From NCBI GenBank assembly GCA_907165065.1, contig OU015532.1, positions 45,361,839 through 45,425,838 on the forward strand: a DNA stretch of 64,000 bases, in the 5' to 3' direction. The notes beneath the pieces are model-generated. The model saw nothing but the letters and a program-made list of their open reading frames with translations. It was not told where the DNA came from and ran no database searches. Both the position numbers and the translations under genes were made by a program. Origin of the DNA: Caprimulgus europaeus (Eukaryota; Chordata; Aves; Caprimulgiformes; Caprimulgidae). Shown here piece by piece: positions 8,144 to 21,145 of this stretch. Each line of letters opens with the position of its first letter. Positions within the stretch are counted from its first letter, which is position 1.

Positions 8144-9484
8144 GGCCACAGAGGTGGTGCTGACCCCGCCCTGGCCATCGCCCTCTCTTTCCCACAATAG
8201 GGCCACCAGATCTGCCATTCACGGGCTCGGCAGCCGCCCAGGGAGGGGAGGGAGCTCTCGCCGGGAGTTGGGCTCAAGCCTGGGTTTGAGCAGAGGCTCG
8301 GAGGTGCGGGATCTCCTCCGCGGAAACCTGCGGGATTTCCTCAGGGAGCAGGAGGCTAAGGTAGGGCTCACGCTCCTTACCCCGGCTGCGCAGGGAGGTT
8401 TGGTTTTTTGGTGGTTTGGGGTTTTTTTCCTTTCTTTCTTTCTTTCTCAGATTTTTATTTTATTTTTTTTTTTAAATCCAAAAATATTTTGCCTTTCTTT
8501 TGACTTGGACGGTAGATCTGGCTGGAAGCTTTTATAGGATTCCTGACCCGAGCTGTTTATAACCCTCATGTGTCAAAGGACCGGGAGCTTCCCTTCCCTT
8601 GTATCCCTCCCTTCCCTCGCAGGAAGATTTATTTTCACACTAAAGCTGTTTATTTTCACCTTCTCGCTGCTGATTTGGATTAACTCCGCTTTAACCCTAC
8701 ACTTCTGCTACTAACCCCAGTTACCAGCAAAGTGAAGAGTATGGAAAAATCAGAGAGAAAAAGAAAAAAAACCCTTTTTACTAGACTGAAATTATTTTGA
8801 AAGCAACCCAGTGAGAAGCTAGACGAGAAAAAAAAAATACCGATGGGGAGAAAGATTTGGAGATGCTTCCTGAGCGTGCCTTTTCCTAAGGGTTTGGTGT
8901 AGGAGTCCTATTAACGCCGGTGCCAGATCGCGCAGATTGAGCTGCATTGTGTGTGTGTATGTGTGTGTTATCTGGAGCTGCAGGCTGTTTATTTTGTGCT
9001 GCCTTTTGAGTGTATCTTCGGTGCGGTTGCATGACTAACTGGCTGGAGTGATTCACTGGCTGCTTTTCTGGGTGACTGCTCAAAACAAGTTGTGAATCAA
9101 AAAAAAAAAAAGAAAAAAGAGATGTCTTTGGCTGTGGTTTCTAAACCTCCCAAGTTAAATGCGCTCGGGGTTTAAGGGGAGCTAATGTGCAGACTTCAAT
9201 CCCTCAGATCTTGAAGATTTATTCCTTTTCCAAGCCTTTCCTTCAAAAGCTGATGATGAGTTTCCCTTGTAAGAGGGAGGTGGTGTCTGGGAGGCTGGGA
9301 GCCAAGGTCTGCTGCTGCTGCTGAAGGACATCTCCAGCCACAGCCCTGGCCAATTGGTCACCCTAGTTCCTGGTTCTCCAGACAGTTTTGCTCCCTGGAG
9401 TCCTTCAGTCTTGTTCAGGGTGTTTAAGTAGCTGTAGCAATTCTCAGGTTAAAAGTGTGACGCATCCTGTGGCAGTAAGAGACT
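8144..9484 (+). other. ALX4: ALX4 intron 1, unique sequence
   Basis: Contains a short (TTTC)n and T-rich run near 8428-8476, A-rich runs near 8760-8840 and 9099-9118, and a (TG)n stretch near 8949-8968. The rest is unique. No exon or mobile element recognised; 8520-8760 is AT-rich and could be regulatory. Confidence 0.5.
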
Positions 9485-9565
9485 TTTCTCCCCATTTTAC
9501 AGACAGAAAAACTGAGACTCAGAACCCACGAGTGGCTTGTGCAAGGTCAAGCTGTTGCCACTCAG
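9485..9565 (+). mobile_element. Ancient MIR-like SINE remnant
   Basis: CCCCATTTTACAGA, then AAAACTGAGACTCAGA and GGCTTGTGCAAGGTCA closely follow the core and 3' part of the MIR/CORE-SINE consensus (cccattttacagatgaggaaactgag..., ...cttgcccaaggtcac). MIR is an old amniote-age SINE known at low copy in birds. The match is by recall and was not computed. Confidence 0.6.
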
Positions 9566-12500
9566 TGGCATCGGTGTCACCATCAGTGTCACCTTCTCAG
9601 GGCCGTAGCTTTGGCAGAAGGAGACTCTCAGTGGACTGGAGAAGGAGTCCACTGCCAAAGTGGGAAAACTCATGGAGCAGAGGTCCCGTGTTTGATTTTG
9701 GAGGGGACTGAACTTAGGTTTTCATAAGGCTTGGTCCATATTTGGTGCAAGAAGCTGTAGCAACTGGTGTGTTCTCATATGCTCAGGTCTCTCAGTACCT
9801 AAAATAGGCTCAACCCATCAATCCACATGAATGGCTTCATCTTTAAAAAACAGCTCATCAGCATGGGCAACCTGTATCGTCCAAAACAAGGTATGGGTTG
9901 GTCACTGCTTTTCAGAAAATGCTGAGAAACCCCTGCCCCAAAAGTCATGTGTTTCTGAGGTATTACTCCTACCCATTTGTGGGGGGAAAAAAACCCAAAC
10001 CCCTTAGTTGTTAATCAGCTTGGAAAGTATACATCTAATAGCTTCACTTAGATACATTTTCAAAAGGAAAAGACAAATAATTCTGGATTAGGGGAAAAGC
10101 TTGAGCAGTAACCCAGCTAATATGGGACCCCAGTGACTTGAGAACCATTTGCTAAGAGATGGATGGGAACCTTGTGTATGAATAAAGCATCAGAGTCATT
10201 CACCACAGTGACACGTCTGTCAGCTGCCTCCACTTGTAAATGAAAGTTCATAAGGAAAGGAGGAAAGCTGCTTACACACATTAAATAAATGACCTCCACT
10301 TTGTTTTCTCTCTATGTTCAGATGAATCAATGCTATTATACAGCCTGGTGATTCTGCTTGGTCATGTTTTCACTCATATTTGTCCATCTTCTTCGTATTT
10401 TGGCTGTCACAGAAGGAGGCATGATGTGAAAGAGCAATTGTGATCAGCACAATACTTCTAGGGCCATTTTTTGATCAGAGATGGGTCAGTGAGGAAGAGG
10501 GGAGAGGGGTGGAGGCAGGAAGGAACAGAGATGAATGAGAAGAGGCAGAGGAAGAAGAGGAGATACCTTGGAGGGGTGATGAGCAGTGGTAGACTCACCA
10601 CTATTATGGAAGGTGGTCTGCAGCTGATCTTATGGACTGGATGAATCCACCAGCATCAAATTCTTTATCTCTCCATTGAGAATAACTGTGATTGAACATT
10701 TAGTAGCTGCTGTCTTCAGGTCCCAGCAGGATTTAGCCATGACAAGCTGGTATGTCATGAGCTATGATCTGTCCTTATCTGCCCTGACTGAAGACCGTTG
10801 CATCGCCTAACTCAGCAGTTAAATGCCAATTTAAATCTGATTATTTATTTATTTGTTTGTTTATTGTGCAGATGTGATTTAAGGGTTTAAGAAGTTAATC
10901 TGCTTGTTGGAAACAGATGGTTGAATCAGTATTATTTCTAAATATATTATTTATTAGCAAGAACTGCATCCATTAGCTGTCAGGAAAGTAGGTTTTTAGC
11001 TGGTGATGGTGCCTGAAAGGTAAAAGTGGTTTAGTCACTGATAGATACGCTGGATCCTGAGGCTGGGTGAAAACTCTGTGGGGCTTATGAAGGTAAAAAG
11101 TCTGAAAACACTCAAAAACCCAAGGAGAAGTAGTCAATAGAAAGTCAAGGCCCATGAGAGAAGAAGCACTATCAAAGAAAGGGAAATAAGGAACCTGAGG
11201 AAGAGAGAAAACAAACATTTTGGGCAAGCTTGTGTCTGGAGGAAATAAAAGAAACTTGTAGTGTCTCAAAATGACTTTACCTGATTGCTGCTGTGTTTAG
11301 GGAACTTGTGCTTTGTGTGGAAATATGGATGCATAAAACAAATACCTCGGGTCTCACCGGTTCCTCCCTGCTGTGGAAACCTTCCTTGGGACTTAGGATG
11401 TTGGCTGACTGCTTCAGTTAGGAACTGTGATGCTGGAGTCAAGGTAGGATGGTTTCCAAAGAGAGAAATGAGGAATGATATTAATTCTTTTGATGCAAGG
11501 GGGATCAGATAACAAAGATGCTTGCAGACATCCAACCTAGTCAGGAGCGGTGGAAAGTGAAAGGAATTCACACCAGAATCAAACCAAAACAAAGCTGTGC
11601 ATGGGGAGAGAGGGCAACATGGGGAATTTTCCCTGAAAGGGTCAAAAATAACCAGAGAATGACTCTGTGCTGGGACAGTGCCCAGACAGATCTGAAGATC
11701 CAGCTGCAAGCCCCCAACTCCGCGAGGTGCTGAGGAACGTGTGTGACGTGCAGGGCCAGGAGATGTTTCACAAAACAGGAGAAATGGGAAAATAATATTC
11801 AGCCTGAGATTTGACAGGAGGCCAGCGGTTTCTGGAAGAATAAAATGCTGTCTCTAAAAGGAAACCAAAGGCTGACCAGGTCACCAGGCTGCTGGGTGTG
11901 GAGTTGGTGGTCTCAGGCTGTTGGTCACCCATGGGACTGGCCGTTTCCAGTGTGTGCTCTGTAACACGAGCACAGGGAGGACCACGGTGTTTTTCCAGCC
12001 TTGGTGATGCCACTCGAGAAAGGACCTCATGGGAAGCCAACGTGTGTCTGTTCCCACAGCTGGGAAGAGGAGCCAGATGGAGCCATGCTCTGCAGCACTC
12101 GTTCACAGAGAAGAGCCTGAGGTCAAACACTGGGGCAGGGGTACGCTCCATAGCCTGGACTGAGGTGCCGATCTTCAAGTTTGGGAGGTTGTGAGACCTT
12201 CTGGAGCTCTGTGTGGTTCTTTTCCAACCTTCCCTGGGATGCTGCATGCCCAGACCTCATCCTGGAGAGGAGTCAGGAGCACAGCTGTGGCAAGGACCCA
12301 TACCTGAGAGCTGAGCAGCACCGTGTTATAGACATAACCTGGCTTATCAAGATTTGGTCTGAACCTTCACAAGCAGATTGGAGCCAGATATCACTCTGAG
12401 CTAGACAGGACACAGCCAAATGCTAGAAGGCAAGAGGAAGAAGAGACCCACCTAACTTGGCAGAGGACCTGCAGACGTTTTGTGTTCCTCACATCTTCAG

Positions 12501-13539
12501 ATGCCAGGAGGACTTCCAAGATAAATAGCCGATGGACCAATTGCTAGACACTTAGGCAGCTTGTGCAGGAGGCCAGAAACACTCCACAGAGCTGTGGGAT
12601 TTATGGCAGAGCTTGAATATTGCATTTCAGCCCTTGAACAGAAGTTGGAAAGCTGCTACTGGAAGAGAGGGAAGCTGCTGCTTTATGTAGGTCCTGTGCT
12701 AGAAGAGAAGACTGCTTCCATCCAGGTCATACCACATCAAGCAATTAGAAAAAGGGACTGATGGAGGATAGAAAGTGATGGAGGATTGGCTACAACATCA
12801 AACATGAGTGCAGCAGCTCGGTTAAGTGCTGCTCTGACAGGGAGGGGAAATATCCACAGAGAGGGTTTTCATAAATACATGGTCAGTCAGGACAGAGCCT
12901 CCTAAAAATCTTCTGAAAGGCCCAAAGTCAACTCAGGAAAGAGAGGGAGCTGAAGCTGCACATGTGAAGCTGGGTTTAAGTTAGAGTTGAGGCTTTAGCA
13001 AGGCTCTGTGGTGCCCAGGGCTGGGTGTTGGGAGAACCCTGCTCTTCCCTTGTAGCTTTTAATTAGTTTGCTTTTGGGAAGAGTGCTTTGGTGGCTGGTT
13101 GTACTTAGAAATCCCCTTTTCCTTGGCCTTGGTGGCAAAAAAAAATGGAGTTCTTGGTTGAACAAGCTATTTGCCTCCATTTGGCAGTGGTCCACTTCAG
13201 AGGGAGGGCTACAGGGGAAGCCAAGCAGCAGGAGAAGAGTTATTGCACGTGTAATTTCTAGGTGTTGCAGATGCTCATTCAGGTGCTGCAGTGAAACTAA
13301 ATGGAGAAGGAGATGATGGGACAATCCAAAATAGAGCCATGCCATGGGTACAAGGGAAGGCAGGGACTGGGGAAAGTGTCCTTGTTGGGAGATGAACGTG
13401 TACATCGTTGTGGTTGGTACCTGGTCAGGGAGCATCAGGGCTTTCTGTCATTATTGGTGTGAAGGAAATGTGTATGTGATATTAAAAATGATAGTATGGG
13501 ATAAAAATGTAAACCACAACAGAAACAAGCAAGCAGGAT
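9566..13539 (+). other. ALX4: ALX4 intron 1, unique sequence without recognised features
   Basis: About 4 kb with no CR1 or LTR that I can recognise, no splice-compatible exon, and only short simple runs (for example TTTATTTATTTGTTTG near 10843). Open frames here have no recognisable domain. Confidence 0.45.
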
Positions 13540-13663
13540 CACCTCATGTTTTATGTATTTATTTATTATGTATTTATTTATTTATTATTTATTTATTACG
13601 TTTTAATTTATTATTTATTTATTATGTATGTATTTATTTTTTATTTATTTATTATATTTTACG

Positions 13664-13702
<39 letters not shown>

Positions 13703-13800
13703 GTATTTATTTATTATGTATGTATTTATTTATTATTTATTTATTTTTTTATTTTTTATTTATTATGTATTTATTTATTATGTATGTATTTATGTATTTT
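13540..13800. repeat. (TATT)n microsatellite block
   Basis: About 260 bases of TTTATTTA-type tetranucleotides with TATG interruptions. Its Tyr/Leu/Phe/Ile-rich frames are products of the repeat. Confidence 0.92.
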
Positions 13801-13854
13801 TTCAGTCTGGGATCACTTTTGTGACATGAGTCTATGATAGATTTGGCTCAACAG

Positions 13855-13936
<82 letters not shown>
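13855..13936. repeat. (AAT)n microsatellite, about 27 units
   Basis: An uninterrupted run of ATA/ATAATA trinucleotide units, likely highly length-variable. Confidence 0.95.
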
Positions 13937-13939
<3 letters not shown>

Positions 13940-14481
13940 CTGCCTCAAAGTCATTTCAGCTATTTAATGGATGGGAAAAAAAGAAAAGAAAGAAAATTTG
14001 TAAATTTTAATTTTATCTATCTAAGTCATATTTTATTTTCTGTTCTGGTGGAAGGAGAAATGTTGTGACATTGTTGTTATTTGCTGTGGGGGAAAGATGT
14101 CTTTATTGCTGTATGGAGGTGATACCTTTCTGAAAGAGACAAACTGCTAGACTCTCAGCTGAAGGTAGGTGACCTTCAATGGAGACAGAAGGCAAGAAAT
14201 CTGGTAGCTGTTACCAACAGGGTAGTGATGGCAGGGGTTTGGTGCTTCCAGGACCTACAGTATGGACATGGCACTTGTGAACCTGTGTGTTGGTATTTCT
14301 GTGTTCCCACACATGTCAGTCCCACCAGCAGACAAGCTCCAGCCCTTCCTCAAAATAGCTATCAAACTATTTTATAATAAATATTGATCAAAGTGAGAAA
14401 TTCAGAGCTTCTCACTCCCATGAGAGTTCCCTGGTGCAGGACCACACGTTCATCAGCTCTCATTTGGACAGTGACATTTTT

Positions 14482-14743
14482 ATGGGGACAGACTGTTTAG
14501 CAGGGCCTGTAGGACAAGGGCTGATGGTTTAAACTAAAAGAGGGGAGATTTAGACTGGATGTAAGGAAGAAATTTTTTACACTGAGAGTGGTGAAACCCT
14601 GGCCCAGGTTGCCCAGAGAGGTGGTGGAAGCCCCATCCCTGGAAACATTCAAGGTCAGGTTGGACGGGGCTCTGAGCAACCTGATCTGGTTGAAGATGTC
14701 CCTGCTCACTGCAGGGGGGTTGGACTAGATGGACCTTGAAAGA
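14482..14743 (+). mobile_element. CR1 LINE 3'-end fragment
   Basis: Sense-oriented CR1 tail. The block begins ATGGGGACAGACTGTTTAGC and runs through the 'gcccagagaggtggtggaag' segment to GGACTAGATGGACCTTGAAAG. It is the same subfamily as, and has the same 5' boundary as, the copy at 16866. Confidence 0.85.
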
Positions 14744-15419
14744 TGTTTTCCTTTAAAGACATGGCTTGTGTGAAAGAAAGAGGTTTGGGCAATCTGTGGC
14801 GCCTGTCTCCACAGGCAGGCCTCTGAGCTCTCTCTTTGAGCTTGCAGCCAGCTCCTGGACCTCATCTGTTGTCCTGGGTAGAAAAAAAGGTCAGCAAGAA
14901 AGAGCTTTGCTGTGTAAGAAGTTAATCAAAGGGTGCTTGTGCCTCACCTTTACTAGATAATATCTGGGATGTGCCTTACTAGGTTCATTTTGGTTTCCAG
15001 TGTGGATATCTGGTGGTAAAAATGGCTTTCATGTTAGGACAAGTCCACAGCAAACTGTAGTGTGGGTCTCCCACCACCTATGTAAGGCAGCCCTCACTCA
15101 AGAGACCAACAGAGCAGGTACAGGATGGCCAAAAAACTCATTTGGCAACTGCATCTGCTTTGGAGTAAGGACTTTCTTCAGAGTAGCAGGGCAAAAGCTC
15201 TTTGGTCATAGTGAGAGTTGGAATCTAAAGCTGGAATGGAATTTAAAGCTGAATGGAAGCTTGGAATTTAAAGATGAGATGTTGTATAGGAGATGGAGAA
15301 ATAAAACCATGAGTGAGGAGTATTTATGAGAGCTCATTATACCCTAAACACTCAAAAAGGAGGTTCTGAGGTTTCATTATGATGCCAAGACCATTGGACA
15401 TCTTGAGGTTGCAAAATCC

Positions 15420-15900
15420 TTAGTCAAGCCAAGAGAGAACTGGTTTTGAGGAGAACACAGACAGATGATGAAAAATTACTCCAGGAAATGTGATGCATTT
15501 CTTGTATGGGTGGCATTTCAAAAGTGGGTCCCCAAAGATGGAGAGAAACCCTACTGAGCAGTGCCTGGGGACCTTACTGAGATTCATTGCTGTTGATGTT
15601 GTTGGGCCTTTGCCTGAGATGGAATCTGCCAGACAATATTTGTTGGTAGCTATGGATTTCTTTAGAAAATGACCTGAAGCTTACCCAAAAAGGAACCAAG
15701 AGGCTCTGATTGCAACAAGCTTCTATGGGATGAATTTTTCACCATATTTGGGGACCTAGACATGAAGAGCATGCAACAAGGCAAGAGGCTTTGAGGTCAA
15801 AGTATTTCAGCAGGTTTGTCAGATGCTAGTAAATGCAATAGGAGGTACCCAGTGTCCTACAGATGCTGGAGAGGGGAAGCTTGGCTGGTGCTGGGAGGAG
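15420..15900 (+). mobile_element. Fossil Ty3/Gypsy-type retroelement integrase fragment
   Basis: A short frame includes AVDVVGPLPE followed by YLLVAMDFF, which matches the start of the integrase catalytic core of Ty3/Gypsy-like LTR retroelements and their domesticated relatives (typically DxxGPLP ... YLLVxxDxF). Upstream sequence resembles the zinc-binding region. Downstream sequence still resembles more of the core. The piece is broken, with several interruptions, and no flanking LTRs were seen, so it is an old isolated fossil. A relic of a domesticated GIN-like integrase is the alternative. Confidence 0.7.
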
Positions 15901-16865
15901 TCATTGAGCCAACTGCATGATGCTTGGCCTAGATGCCCCCATCTACACTGTTTGGTCTCCCAGTCTTGCTCCTTGCTATCTGCCTGCCCCATGTCAGTAT
16001 TCTCTTGATTTTAATGGCTTTCAGAGAAGTAGAAAGGGAAAGTGCAGTCTGACCCCAGTTCTCCTTTTCAAGCATTGAACAACCCTTGCAAGAGCTTCAT
16101 CATTTTCATTTGGTACTCACTGGTCTGTCCTATCTGCAAAAATCAAGTGGAATGGCTTGGGTTTTTCTAGAGAAAAGCAAACATGAGTCCTGCCTCAGGC
16201 AACATGCATGTTCTCTGATGTAGGCTTAGGTGTAGAAACCTGGCTGATTCCACGTCCCATGGAGATGGGAGAGATGAGGAGCCCAAAGCAGATAAACCAC
16301 GGTGTGTAGCAGTGACCACATGCCTGCATTAACACGTCAGAGGCCAGTGGGTCCTGGCCCAGGAGGAGTTATCAGGGGATCTGAGTGGATCCTGAAAGTC
16401 CAGAATACAGCTGTGGATGTGGAGTCTGACAGAAATTAGTCATTCATAGCAGAGACTTTCCTGAGAACTCCTTCTCAGGAGGTCAAAAAAGTGGGAGCAG
16501 CAGCTGAAAGCCTGTGGTGATATCCCAGTGGGAGCAGAGTCAGCCCAAGCTGGCTCTATGACAATGACCCAACAAGAAGACATGATATGAGTATGTAAAT
16601 AGCTGAATTGGTTGCTCTGACACTTTTCCTCCCCATATGAAGCAGGTCTGTGGGTCTAGGTTCTGCTGGCAGGAGGCTGAGCAGGAGGTGGTTGCCTGGT
16701 GGTGGTGCGCGAAGCAGTTCCCTTTTGACTGGCTTCCAAACTGTCCCTGGCTGGTAATAATCTATGGAGCTTCTTACTGTAGCATCTAAACATCACCGTG
16801 CATCTACTGACAGGAGATGGAGCACCAAGGTTTTCTGCTCTGTTTATCATAGAATGGTTTAGAAA

Positions 16866-17163
16866 CATGGGGACAGACTGTTTAGCAGGGCCTGTGGTGA
16901 CAGGACAAGGGGTGATGGTTTTAAACTAAAAGAGGGGAGATTTAGACTGGATGTAAGGAAGACATTTTTTACACTGAGGGTGGTGAGACCCTGGCCCAGG
17001 TTGCCCAGAGAGGTGGTAGAAGCCCCATCCCTGGAAACATTCAAGGTCAGGTTGGACGGGGCTCTGAGCAACCTGGTCTGGTTGAAGATGTCCCTGCCCA
17101 CTGCAGGGGGTTGGACTGGATGGACCTTGAAAGGTCCCTTCCCACCCAAACCATGTTAGATTA
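16866..17163 (+). mobile_element. CR1 LINE 3'-end fragment
   Basis: Sense-oriented copy, closely similar to that at 14482 with the same 5' start. It ends in the GGTCCCTTCCCACCCAAACC tail. Confidence 0.88.
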
Positions 17164-18010
17164 TGTCCTTGATGAAGTTACACACACCCCCCATCCCTCT
17201 CAGCTGGGAGTTATTTTACAAAGGAGATACGTGCAGGAGAAGGTTATTTAGTGTAGTATGAACAACAATTTGAGGCACATTGGACTATTTAGCAGTGGTG
17301 CCATCCCTGTTTATCAGCCTCAGCTTCATCAGCTGTAGGAGGTGTCAGTGGGGGATAACGGTGGGATTTAAGCCCATTTGGGAAGCTGCATCATTGTTTT
17401 GGAAAGCAGAAGACTCCAGGTGCATACTCTGCAAGTCTCTAATTGCAGGCAGGCACAGCACAGGGGCTCTCTGACCCCTTCTTCAGGATGGAGAGCTTCC
17501 ACAGTTCCCTCTAGCACTAAAACCTTGCCTCTAAAACCCTGCCTTATTGGAAGCTACAGCCTCATAACTGTGTTCACTGAAGGACTTTTGTAGTTTGGAG
17601 CCCCATTATTTCCATCCTGGTGTGTATCTTCTCCTGAGAGCCTTATGAACAAAATGAATTGCAGCAGAAGTCACACATTCCCGTGCAGGCATGTTTGCCT
17701 TTCATGAAGTCTGCAAAACCATGACCCAAATGGATGGTGTGATAGTAAATCCAAGAAGACATCATTCAGGAAGCCTAATCAGAGGTGAGAAGGAAGGAGA
17801 GATCAACCCCTTGCAGACCCCAGCAGCTTTCCTTGCTGATGCTTTGGGAAGTGAAGGCCACCCAGTGCCTGATTAATAACCTCATTAATGCCAGGAGCCC
17901 TCAGACGTTGGAAACTGAAGTGTTGATCTGTTCTTCCCAAATTTCATTCTTTCCAGACCCTTGCAGATAGGCTTATTGCTAAAGAGTGGAGGAGGATGGA
18001 GTGGGTGAAA
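17164..18010 (+). other. ALX4: ALX4 intron 1, unique sequence
   Basis: No gene, known repeat or motif cluster recognised. Confidence 0.4.
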
Positions 18011-18015
18011 AGGGG

Positions 18016-18713
18016 TGTGATAGTTCCACTGGGCTAGCCCTGGGCTAGCAGCCAACACAGCCGTTCACCCACTGCCCCCCACACCCAGGGGACAGGGGAG
18101 AGGATTAGGGGGCAAGGGTAAGGAGTCTCGTAGGGTGAGATCAGAACAATTTAATAATCAAAATAAAATAAAACTTACAATAATACTGATATTAAAATAG
18201 TAGTGATAATGATAACAGTAATAAAATATGCAAATGAGTGACACCCAGTGCCATTGCTCAGCACCCACCGACCCAGCCCAGCCCGTTCCCAGAGAACGAT
18301 CCCGGAGCAGCGACAATCCCGACCCGAAACCGCAATCCCGGGAGAGCCAGAGCCCGAGCGAGAGCCAGAGAGAGCCAGAGAGGAAGAGCCCCTCATGGAT
18401 CTCCTGCCCATGGGGGACAGGAGATGGAACAGCCCCTTGGCAGAGCCCAATGCTATTCCATTTATTTATATGTAGCTCATATAAATACTTAAATTAATGA
18501 GTTTAGCTCACTAATTTAAATATTCCTCACCCTCACCCCAGACCTTGTACTTGTAGATCAGCAAAACACAAAGTCCTTCAACTTCCAGCAATAAAATGCA
18601 AACACGGGGATGTTCTCAGCGTTTCTCTCATCACAAATCCCAACTGAACCCAAACCCAGCGCTGTTCCAGCTGCTGAACAGAACCAGCTCTGGCCCAGCT
18701 CCACACCAGGACA
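18016..18713 (-). mobile_element. Solo LTR of a bird endogenous retrovirus (copy 1)
   Basis: About 698 bp. Read on the - strand it starts TGTCCTGGTG and ends near CTATCACA, the TG...CA form of avian LTRs. The flanks AGGGG/AGGGT are near-matching 5-bp target duplications. It is closely similar over its length to the LTR at 23934. No internal retroviral region is attached. The 5-bp duplication suggests an ERVL-like group, with ERVK as an alternative. Fairly recent, judged by similarity between copies. Confidence 0.85.
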
Positions 18714-20710
18714 AGGGTCTTGCTTATTCTCAGCTAGAAAACTCTGAAGCAGGACATCCCTTTGGGACCAGTGCTTTTGAGATCTATAGGTTCCAACCCA
18801 TGTTTTAAGATTGTGTATTTTATTCTCCTCTCTAGGTCATCCTGCCTCGCAATCACCCTTTCCACGTGCTGTTAAGACCTCCCATTGCTTCCTGCCTTGC
18901 TAGAAAAGGGCAAATTTAAACACCAAAGCTCCACTTGTGGCACTGGCATCTTCTTTAGGCAGAGCTCTTCTGAGCCAGGGGCTGTGTCAGCACATGGACA
19001 CCCACACGTAGATCAGAAATCTCCCAAAACAAGAGCTCCTCAAAGGGATTATTTTTGGAGACACAGGGCAGGAGGAACGAAAGCCCCTTGTGTGGTGCTT
19101 GCAAATGGTCTGTGAGCAAGGTATGAGGTTTTTGAGGTCTGTCTGGGACCCAGAACTGTTGGGATGATGGTTCTGAGTAATCCTTGGTTAGCAGATTGTG
19201 CCTGTGTGTCAACCAACACAAGAAGTAGGCAGTAGAAAGGTGATCTGTGCTGGTGAGTGGAAGGTGGACACATGAGATGAGAGTCTTCTCTGTGCCCTGG
19301 GTGGATGAGCATCGCTGGCAGAAGTAGGTTTCTGGGGCAGATACTCCTTTTCACACATTCCTAAAGATGTTTTCTGTAAATATTTGCTCATGTTGACTTG
19401 ACATTTGCAGTCACTCATGTCAGTATGATCCCATCCTGGAATACTAACTGGAAACAAACACAGCAGTGGGCATGAGCTCAGCTGAAGTGGATACAATTTT
19501 TAATTTAGGCTGATTTTCATGGTCATCATCTTTCACATAATCATCCAGTTCTGCTGAGAATTAGTGGTGCTCCAGGAGCTTCACTGTTTCCAAGATTCCT
19601 TATTTTTCTTGTTCTCTGTTAGCAAGTGTGTTAGCAGAGTCCCTGTTGTTTGTGTCTACTGTCTGCCACTTCCTACCAAAATCTTGCTCCCAGTTGCTTC
19701 CAACTTCATCAAAACTTCACCATTTAACCTAAAAGCTCCCACAGCAGTTGTTTGCCTCTGGCTGTTTTTCACATACTGGGTTTTTTAAAGTTCATCTCAA
19801 TCAATTAAGCTGTTTCCAAGAATGTAGCTAAAACGAAGCACATTTTTGTTTTCTCAGAAAAAAAAATGATGATGTCTCCTTTTTTTTCCCCCAAAAGTTC
19901 TGGTGCATTGTGCTGTGAACTCACAGTCGAGCTGGGCTTTGGGTAGGAAATATGCTTCATGCCTTTCTTCTGAAGAGTAGTCCAGGAACAGGCAGTAAGA
20001 AGGTGGGGTTCTCACTACTGGGTAGCAACAGCTTTGATTTTCACACCTAAATACACCTCAGATTTCCCATGTTCTGGGTGTGTTTCCAGCCAGGTCTGAA
20101 CTCTCTCTTCTTGCAGTGGCCATTTACCTTAGTAGACAGTCCAACCTTCCTTGGACCCAAGCAAAGTAGAGGAGCACACTGTTTGGTGTGACTGCAGACC
20201 CAAGAAAATCTGGGGAAGCAGCAGAAGGCTGGGTAAGAAATCTGGATGTGGCAGAATGGTCTGAAGACTGGGGAGTGTGTAGGACTGAAGTGGGGCTTAG
20301 GACTAGATGGCAAAGATACAAAGATATTGCATTATTCAGGTCATCTGAGAAGCATACTGAGGCCAACAGGACCTTCACCTCCAAGCTGCAAAAATATTAG
20401 ACAATGCTAAGTACTTCTTAAAGCTCAGGCTTAGGTGTCTCAGAGCAGTTGTCCTGTGCTTGGTGGCTCTCTGTCTTGGTTTGCCACCCGTACAACACGA
20501 GCAATAGTGGTGCTTGATCCAGAGTCGCTTTCTAAAGGGATTCAGTGCTGCAGGGGATGGTGAGAGATCCACATCTTGGCCTGGTTTGGTCACCAGCAAA
20601 TGCAGCAGCCAGACCCCTGTGGTCAGGGTCGAGCACACACAGGATGGGCTGTGGGAGAGAGACTCACCGGGCATGGGTGGTCTGGGGGGAGAAGCAAACT
20701 GCAGAGCTGG
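18714..20710 (+). other. ALX4: ALX4 intron 1, unique sequence
   Basis: About 2 kb without recognisable exons or mobile elements. Confidence 0.4.
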
Positions 20711-21145
20711 AGAATCATAGGATTGTTTGGTTGGAAAAGACCTTTGAGATCATCAAGCTCAACTGTACCTGTCCACTACTAAACCAGATCTCTGAGCACT
20801 TTGTCTACCCATTTTTTAAAAGCCTCCAGGGATGGGGACTCCACCACCTCCCTGGGCAGCCTGTTCCAGTGCCTGAGAACCCTTTCAGTGAAGAAATTCT
20901 TCCTGATATCCAATCTGAACTTTCCTTTGCACAACTTGAGGCCATTTCGTCTCGTTCTATCGCTTGTTACCTGGGAGAACAGACCCACCCCCACCTCTCT
21001 CCACCCTCCCTTTCTGCAAGGGAGTTGCAGAGAGCCAGAAGGTCTCCCCTCAGCCTCCTTTTCTCCAGGCTCAACACCCCCAGTTCCCTCAGCCAGGAAC
21101 CCAGCACACTTGTGCTCCAGACCCTTCCCCAGCTCTGTTGCCTTT
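20711..21145 (-). mobile_element. CR1 LINE 3' end, longer fragment
   Basis: Antisense on the + strand. The 3' tail comes first (AGAATCATAGGATTGTTTGG), then the CCACCTCCCTGGGCAGCC block, 'caacttgaggccattt', and the end of the reverse-transcriptase ORF region (TCTCCAGGCTCAACA). Confidence 0.92.

Noticed and set aside
11266-12247. Minus-strand frames of 147 and 159 codons
   Set aside because: No recognisable domain, no splice-compatible neighbours and ordinary intronic composition.
13546-13837. Tyr/Leu/Phe-rich frames resembling membrane proteins
   Set aside because: Pure product of the (TATT)n microsatellite.
18228-18497. Three overlapping frames seen again at 24132-24407
   Set aside because: Their recurrence is explained by the two copies of the same solo LTR, not by selection on protein.
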